14,388 nucleotides of DNA from Acidobacteria bacterium UBA2161. GTDB taxonomy: Bacteria > Acidobacteriota > Vicinamibacteria > Vicinamibacterales > UBA823. The notes beneath the pieces are model-generated. The model was not told the DNA's origin. It did no database searches and saw only the letters and a list, made by a program, of their open reading frames with translations. The translations under genes and the position numbers were made by a program. This document shows, piece by piece, positions 7,167 through 14,388 of the stretch. Location: positions 113,694-128,081 of the forward strand of contig DCWN01000026.1 in assembly GCA_002328835.1 (NCBI GenBank), given 5' to 3'. Positions within the stretch are counted from its first letter, which is position 1. Every line of letters starts with the position of its first letter.

Positions 7167-7769
7167 ATGACCTTCACCGGCACCATCGGCACACTCTGCC
7201 TCTTTCCGCTGCGCGCGATCATCGCCGTGAGCGTCGCGCTGCGCGTGCATCCGAACGTGCTCACCTTGGTTGGCGTGTTGATCAACTTCGTCGCCGCGTG
7301 GGCGCTCGCCGTCGGCCGGTTCACGCTGGCCGGGTTCATCATGATCGTCGCGAACATCTTCGATTTCATCGACGGAAAGGTCGCCGAGGAGCTGGACCTA
7401 CGATCCGAGTTCGGCGGCTTCTGGGACTCGGTCATGGACCGCTTCTCGGACATCTCGCTGTTCATCGGCCTCATCTATCTCTACGCCCAGCTCGGCCGCA
7501 CCGACTACGTCATCATCACCGCACTGGCGATGATGTTCTCGGTGCTCACCAGCTACACGCGGGCCCGCGCCGAGTCGATCATCGAGAAGTGCAAGGTCGG
7601 CTTCATGGAACGACCCGAGCGGATCGTGCTGTTCATGATCGGCGCGTTCACGAACCGCATGGCGGCGGTGCTCTGGGTGATCGGGGTGCTGTCGATCGTG
7701 ACGGTGGCCGACCGGATCTTCTACACCTGGCGCGAACTGAACCGGACCCGGATCGGAGCGGCGGCATGA
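7167..7769 (+). CDS. CDP-alcohol phosphatidyltransferase family protein (PIP-synthase-like)
   Basis: This integral membrane enzyme class joins a CDP-linked lipid or alcohol to a second alcohol to make phospholipid head groups. The 200-residue protein has about six hydrophobic segments. The family motif is present as D66-xx-D69-G70-xx-A73-E74, then eight residues, G83-xxx-D87-xxx-D91, so all four metal-binding aspartates are there. The usual Arg after the Ala is Glu74. The downstream stretch SYTRARAESIIEKC followed by MERPERIVLF resembles the Arg/Ala/Glu and ER-x-ER signatures that I recall from phosphatidylinositol-phosphate synthases and archaeal relatives, so an inositol-phosphate-type acceptor is possible but unproven. 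The start is ATG 7167, with no Shine-Dalgarno and probably a short leader. Its stop overlaps the start of the next gene (ATGA). Confidence 0.88.
   Translation: MTFTGTIGTLCLFPLRAIIAVSVALRVHPNVLTLVGVLINFVAAWALAVGRFTLAGFIMIVANIFDFIDGKVAEELDLRSEFGGFWDSVMDRFSDISLFIGLIYLYAQLGRTDYVIITALAMMFSVLTSYTRARAESIIEKCKVGFMERPERIVLFMIGAFTNRMAAVLWVIGVLSIVTVADRIFYTWRELNRTRIGAAA
7755..7758 (+). promoter_or_regulatory. Shine-Dalgarno sequence for the 69-residue membrane protein
   Basis: GGAG lies 7 nt before the ATG at 7766, within the end of the upstream coding sequence. It supports this short frame as a real, coupled gene rather than the tail of a longer out-of-frame reading. Confidence 0.5.
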
Positions 7770-7975
7770 GCCCGAAGGTGACCCGCGCGCTCGGCCTGCC
7801 GTTCGTGATCGTCTGGAACGCGCTGTTCTGGACCTACGACCGCGCCACCTGGCAGTACGACCTCATGGTCATCGCCATCCTGGCGTTCGTCTGGCTCACG
7901 CCGCCGGCGTGGCTCGGCGACCCGATCGCCGCCGGCCCGGGCCTCGTCGGCTGGCTGCTAGGGCTGGCTCCATAA
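7766..7975 (+). CDS. Small membrane protein coupled to the CDP-alcohol phosphatidyltransferase
   Basis: ATG 7766 overlaps the stop of the preceding gene as ATGA and has GGAG at 7755-7758. The frame ends with TAA at 7973-7975, giving 69 residues. Hydrophobic segments are LPFVIVWNALFW (residues 11-22), LMVIAILAFVWL (33-44), and a shorter C-terminal GLVGWLLGLAP. Charged residues are few: a basic N-terminus (MSPKVTR), and a YDRATWQYD stretch that would connect the first two helices. Codon bias matches its neighbours. I do not recognise a family. Coupling suggests that it works with, or stabilises, the lipid synthase, which is inference. A much longer frame that contains this one starts inside the upstream gene at 7298, but its N-terminal part is an Arg/His-rich shadow of that gene. 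Confidence 0.65.
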   Translation: MSPKVTRALGLPFVIVWNALFWTYDRATWQYDLMVIAILAFVWLTPPAWLGDPIAAGPGLVGWLLGLAP

Positions 7976-7985
7976 TTGGAGCGGG

Positions 7986-8034
7986 GCCCTCACCCCAACC
8001 CTCTCCCAGAGGGAGAGGGACCGGGTGAAGGGGC
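7986..8034. repeat. Imperfect palindrome of the dispersed-repeat (REP-like) type between convergent genes; possible bidirectional terminator
   Basis: An inner perfect 9-bp stem, CCCTCTCCC at 7999-8007 and GGGAGAGGG at 8011-8019, has the loop AGA. An outer arm pairs GCCC at 7986-7989 with GGGC at 8031-8034, and TCACCC at 7990-7995 with GGGTGA at 8023-8028, leaving an internal loop and a 2-nt bulge. The element sits exactly between the stop at 7975 and the stop at 8034-8036 of the opposing gene. Near-identical CCTCACCC...CCCTCTCCC palindromes are known as interspersed repeats in many GC-rich bacterial genomes; this link rests on recall. There is no T-tract, so if it terminates transcription it is not a textbook intrinsic terminator. 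Confidence 0.7.
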
Positions 8035-8597
8035 TACACATCCTCGCGTTCGTCGTGCCCACCCAGATCGAGCGCTTCGCCGGTGAACTGCAGGTCGTGC
8101 GCGGCGATCTTGTCGCGCAACACCCGGCGGGCTTCACCATAGTGCTTGTGCGGCACGGTCAGCCGCCGCGCCAGGCGCTGCATCCGGTCGATGACGACCA
8201 GGGTGATCTCGTCGCCCTCGCGCCAGGTCAGCCCGCCGATCTTCGAGTACGGCACGAAGCCGGTGTCGGCCCAGATCCCGTCCTCGTAGAAGCCCCGCGT
8301 GATCCGCATGCTGAGCGGAATGGCGTAGGCGTAGTAGAGAAACATCATCCCTTCACCGAACACCTGCGTCGGCAGCCGCTGCTGGATGACGAGCTTGAAG
8401 AAGACGAGCAGGCCGAGGACGACACCGAGTGCCATCACCAGGCCGAAGAACGGTGGCTTGGTCCCGCGCCAGGTGAGAATGGCCGTGGAACGGAGTCGGC
8501 GGAACTTGACCCAGAGCCAGGCGACGCGCGCGTTGGCCACCAGGAACCCGGCCCCGAGAACGAGGAGCAGCGTCGAGAGAATCGAAGCGATCGACAT
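8034..8597 (-). CDS. Unrecognised membrane protein with a C-terminal soluble domain, downstream of efp
   Basis: The 187-residue protein starts at ATG 8597, 32 bp after the efp stop. Hydrophobic segments are ILSTLLLVLGAGFLVAN (residues 6-22), FFGLVMALGVVLGLLVFFKL (50-69) and roughly GMMFLYYAYAIPLSM (83-97). The remaining ~90 residues are soluble: GFYEDGIWADTGFVPYSKIGG, then LTWREGDEITLVVIDRM, then HKHYGEARRVLRDKI. The alternation of short strands with a final helix, and the GIW...FVPYSKI...W pattern, recall bacterial PH-like membrane domains such as the DUF5673 group, at low certainty. No catalytic motif is visible. It probably shares a transcript with efp, but a functional link is not implied. 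The stop codon overlaps the last base of the palindrome at 7986-8034. Confidence 0.8.
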   Translation of the reverse strand: MSIASILSTLLLVLGAGFLVANARVAWLWVKFRRLRSTAILTWRGTKPPFFGLVMALGVVLGLLVFFKLVIQQRLPTQVFGEGMMFLYYAYAIPLSMRITRGFYEDGIWADTGFVPYSKIGGLTWREGDEITLVVIDRMQRLARRLTVPHKHYGEARRVLRDKIAAHDLQFTGEALDLGGHDEREDV

Positions 8598-8629
8598 TGC
8601 AGCGCACGGGCGGCGGTCCGCGACCGGAC

Positions 8630-9193
8630 TCAGACGCGCGACTGGTATTCGCCCGTGTTCGTGTTCACGCGAATCGTGTCGCCGACGTTGATGAACGGCG
8701 GCACCTGCACCACCAGGCCCGTTTCGAGCGTGGCGGGCTTGATCTGCGCGCTGGCGGTCGCGCCCTTGATCGACGGCGGCGTGTCGGACACTTTCAGATC
8801 GACCGTCTGCGGCAGATCGATGCCGACCGGCTCGTCCCCGTAGAACTGCACGCGGATCAGCGCCTCCGGAATCAGATACCGCATCGAGTCGCCCAGCAGG
8901 TCGGTCGACATGTGGGTCTGCTCGTAGCTCTCGGTGTCCATGAAGTAGTAGGCGTCGCCGTCGGCATAGAGATACTGCATCTCGCGATCGTCGATGATCG
9001 CGCGCTCGACGCTGTCCTCCGAACGAAACTTGTGATCGGTCAGCGTCCCGGAGCGGATGTTGCGCATCCGGGACTGCACGAACCCCCGCTTGTTGCCGGG
9101 CGTCAGATGCTGGAGGTCGAGGATCCGGAAGAGGCCCTCGCCCTGCTTGATCAACATCCCCTTCCGAAGCCGCGTCGCTTGAATCGAACTCAT
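8630..9193 (-). CDS. efp: Translation elongation factor P with Asn at the modification site
   Basis: EF-P binds the ribosome between the P and E sites and relieves stalling at consecutive prolines. The 187-residue protein has the three-barrel layout: an N-terminal KOW-like domain (residues 1-65), then the two OB domains. Characteristic segments are YLYADGDAYYFMDTESYEQ, LPQTVDLKVSDTPPSIKGA, and KPATLETGLVVQVPPFINVG near the C-terminus. The tip loop that reaches the peptidyl-transferase centre reads TPGNKRGF (31-38), so residue 34, the Lys or Arg modified in other bacteria, is Asn, followed by Lys35 and Arg36. The rest of the protein looks intact. Acidobacterial EF-Ps recalled from memory also have PGN here, so this may be a lineage trait. 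ATG 9193 is preceded by a weak AGG about 6 nt upstream. It is divergent from htrA. Confidence 0.95.
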   Translation of the reverse strand: MSSIQATRLRKGMLIKQGEGLFRILDLQHLTPGNKRGFVQSRMRNIRSGTLTDHKFRSEDSVERAIIDDREMQYLYADGDAYYFMDTESYEQTHMSTDLLGDSMRYLIPEALIRVQFYGDEPVGIDLPQTVDLKVSDTPPSIKGATASAQIKPATLETGLVVQVPPFINVGDTIRVNTNTGEYQSRV

Positions 9194-9312
9194 CGCTACC
9201 TGCCCCTACCGGTTGTCAGGCCTCCCGCACAGCCGCCGATCGTAGCATAGCCGCCGGCCGTCAGGTATACGCGACGCGGCCAGAATGGCGTATCCTGCTG
9301 GGAGACTCACTC

Positions 9313-9317
9313 GAGGG
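9313..9317 (+). promoter_or_regulatory. Shine-Dalgarno sequence that decides the htrA start
   Basis: GAGGG stands 6 nt before the ATG at 9324. It favours that start over an ATG at 9285 in the same frame, which would add 13 residues in front of the signal sequence. Confidence 0.55.
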
Positions 9318-9323
9318 CACGTC

Positions 9324-10469
<1,146 letters not shown>

Positions 10470-10493
10470 AGGGCGCGGCGAGGTGGCCGACGC

Positions 10494-13463
<2,970 letters not shown>

Positions 13464-13510
13464 CGCTCTTCGCCCTACAGGGCGGAATTTCTGCAACCCT
13501 CGAACAGGCC

Positions 13511-13540
13511 ATGCTAGCCCAGGCCCCCAAGGGACTGCAA
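13511..13540 (-). promoter_or_regulatory. Weak candidate promoter for uvrA
   Basis: On the minus strand TTGCAG (13535-13540) and TAGCAT (13511-13516) are separated by 18 nt, about 45 nt before the uvrA start. The match to the sigma-70 consensus is 3 of 6 and 4 of 6, so this is only a candidate. A short inverted repeat, CGCCCT / AGGGCG at 13471-13484, lies between it and the uvrA ATG. No canonical SOS box is visible in the 155-bp gap. Confidence 0.2.
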
Positions 13541-13618
13541 CCGGGCGAAGGACGACGTGCGTCGCTGGAAAGGATCGGGCGGGCGGAGGAACAGGAGCGA
13601 GGGAGTGCGAAGCGCCCG

Positions 13619-14002
13619 TCAGGCGCCGTTGCTGTTGATGACCTCGGCGATCTTCTGCCGCAGCGTGTCGCGGGTGAAGGGCTTCAACAGAAACGCATGG
13701 GACGACTCGCGCAGTCCGGCGCGCACCTCGGGCGAGTCCTGGGCGTGGCCAGACAGAAACAGGACGCGCGTCTCGTCGTGGAGCGCCTTGAGTCGCTTGG
13801 CGAGCTCGAAGCCGTCCATCGCCGGCATCACGACGTCGGTCAGCAGCAGGTCGATCGGTTGGGAGTGGCCCTCGGCTACGCTCAGCGCGTCCGCGCCGTT
13901 CTTCGCCTCGAGCATCGTGTAGCCGTGCCCCTCGAGCATCCGTCGCATCAGTTGCCTGATCGACGGCTCGTCCTCGACGAGCAACACCGTCTGTTCCGCC
14001 AT
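13619..14002 (-). CDS. Stand-alone receiver-domain response regulator (CheY-like)
   Basis: The protein is a single phosphoacceptor receiver domain of 127 residues with no output domain. It starts MAEQTVLLVEDEPSIRQLM, so the acidic pair is Glu10/Asp11. The phosphoacceptor is Asp56 in LLTDVVMPAMDG. The conserved Ser/Thr is Ser84 in LFLSGHA, the switch aromatic is Phe104, and the conserved Lys is Lys107 in FLLKPF. A final helix RDTLRQKIAEVIN ends the fold. The style resembles the C-terminal receivers of hybrid histidine kinases and their orphan relatives, and no kinase is in the window. GGGGGA on the minus strand (14007-14012) lies 4 nt upstream of ATG 14002, which selects this start over a longer open frame to 14185. 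A perfect 13-bp tandem repeat lies 32 bp upstream. Transcription could run on into uvrA. Confidence 0.9.
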   Translation of the reverse strand: MAEQTVLLVEDEPSIRQLMRRMLEGHGYTMLEAKNGADALSVAEGHSQPIDLLLTDVVMPAMDGFELAKRLKALHDETRVLFLSGHAQDSPEVRAGLRESSHAFLLKPFTRDTLRQKIAEVINSNGA

Positions 14003-14341
14003 CACGTCCCCCACCGGCGCCGCAAATGTCAGCGCCGAAACGCGCGGCCGAAACGCGCGTATGTAATGTATCGGAACCCAGGGCGGTGGCGACAGCGGAA
14101 ACCACACTGTCTTCAATGGTTTCGAGGGAAAACCCAGCGCCGCGGCAAGGCAAAGGAAGGTGCTTGAAACGCCTCGACGTGACACGGTGGACAGAGGCGT
14201 GCGGACACGGCCTCTGGCGGGAAATGGATGCCGCGCAATCTGCTGCGCGGCGGGTCGTCTGCGGCGTCTGTGCTACCATCCGGGGTTGCGCCGGTCGTCG
14301 CGCACCCCGCGTGCGCGCGGCGGTCCGGGCAGCCCACCAGC
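14003..14341. other. Non-coding divergent region between the response regulator and tRNA-Thr
   Basis: This ~340-bp stretch holds no convincing gene: short frames on both strands are Arg-rich, lack Shine-Dalgarno sequences and show no family motif. It contains the response-regulator Shine-Dalgarno, the 13-bp tandem repeat at 14034-14059, and an AT-rich patch at 14060-14071 (minus-strand TACATT, a possible -10). On the plus strand TGCTACCAT at 14271-14279 resembles an extended -10, which would give the tRNA a leader of roughly 55 nt. No acceptable -35 is seen for either. Confidence 0.5.
14034..14059. repeat. Perfect 13-bp tandem direct repeat upstream of the response regulator
   Basis: GCCGAAACGCGCG occurs twice with no gap (14034-14046 and 14047-14059), between the response-regulator start and an AT-rich patch that may be its -10. 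The placement suits an operator or a sequence in the 5' leader. Chance in GC-rich DNA cannot be excluded. Confidence 0.6.
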
Positions 14342-14388
14342 GCCGGCGTAGCTCAGTTGGTAGAGCAGCTGATTCGTAATCAGCAGGT
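14342..14388 (+). tRNA. tRNA-Thr (anticodon CGU), 3' end cut by the window
   Basis: The first 47 nt of a tRNA are visible. The acceptor strand is GCCGGCG (14342-14348), then TA, then a D arm GCTC...GAGC with loop AGTTGGTA. The anticodon stem GCTGA (14368-14372) pairs with TCAGC (14380-14384) around the loop TTCGTAA. The anticodon CGT at 14375-14377 reads the Thr codon ACG. The variable loop begins AGGT at the window end; the T arm and 3' acceptor strand lie outside. Confidence 0.95.

Noticed and set aside
7958..8140. 60-residue leftward frame containing SLSLWERVGVRA
   Set aside because: It is a translation of the palindromic repeat and of the end of the 8034-8597 gene in another frame; this peptide is a known type of annotation artefact.
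9194..9323. Possible efp promoter (TATGCT or TACGAT on the minus strand) and htrA promoter (TATCCT at 9291-9296)
   Set aside because: No -35 hexamer sits at an acceptable spacing (CTGACG is 9 or 14 nt away), so I cannot support specific promoters here.
13612..13626. Short hairpin GCGCC / GGCGC over the response-regulator stop as a terminator
   Set aside because: It has only a 5-bp stem and no T-tract, and such stems are common in this GC-rich sequence.
13464..14279. In-frame 272-residue extension upstream of the UvrA start
   Set aside because: It has no family similarity, overlaps the response regulator on the same strand, and homologous UvrA proteins begin next to LVITGARTHNL, which fits ATG 13463.

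Overview
The window is GC-rich chromosomal DNA carrying mostly housekeeping genes, packed tightly on both strands. No phage, plasmid, insertion-sequence or CRISPR signature is visible. The gene order uvrC / M50 protease / trpS / scpA / scpB / rluB / cmk, the high GC content, and an elongation factor P whose tip loop reads PGN rather than PGK together suggest Acidobacteriota, perhaps the Vicinamibacteria side. This placement is inference from recalled family patterns, not a database result.

Layout. (1) Positions 3-611 (+) hold the C-terminal part of an unrecognised protein, basic then proline-rich and acidic. (2) Positions 612-7055 (-) are one compact unit read leftwards: uvrC, a site-2-protease-like M50 protein, trpS, scpA, scpB, an rluB-type pseudouridine synthase and cmk. 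Gaps are from -4 to about 31 bp, so they are probably co-transcribed. (3) Divergent from uvrC, at 7167-7975 (+), lie a CDP-alcohol phosphatidyltransferase and a translationally coupled 69-residue membrane protein. (4) A dispersed-repeat-type palindrome at 7986-8034 separates these from a leftward pair, efp (8630-9193) and an unrecognised membrane protein (8034-8597). (5) Divergent from efp is a single-PDZ HtrA/DegS-type protease (9324-10469, +). (6) Convergent with it is uvrA (10494-13463, -), preceded on the same strand by a stand-alone receiver-domain response regulator (13619-14002). (7) After about 340 bp of non-coding DNA, a tRNA-Thr(CGU) starts at 14342 (+) and is cut by the window end.

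Functionally, the genes cover nucleotide excision repair (UvrA and UvrC; UvrB is not here), chromosome condensation (ScpA and ScpB with an SMC encoded elsewhere), translation (TrpRS, EF-P, 23S rRNA modification, tRNA-Thr), CMP phosphorylation, membrane lipid synthesis and envelope proteolysis. I found no convincing undescribed multi-gene system. The points most worth a second look are the Asn at the modification site of EF-P, a roughly 45-residue acidic insertion in the UvrB-binding region of UvrA, the Arg-to-Glu change in the CDP-alcohol phosphotransferase motif with its small membrane partner, the 7986-8034 palindrome, and a perfect 13-bp tandem repeat upstream of the response regulator.
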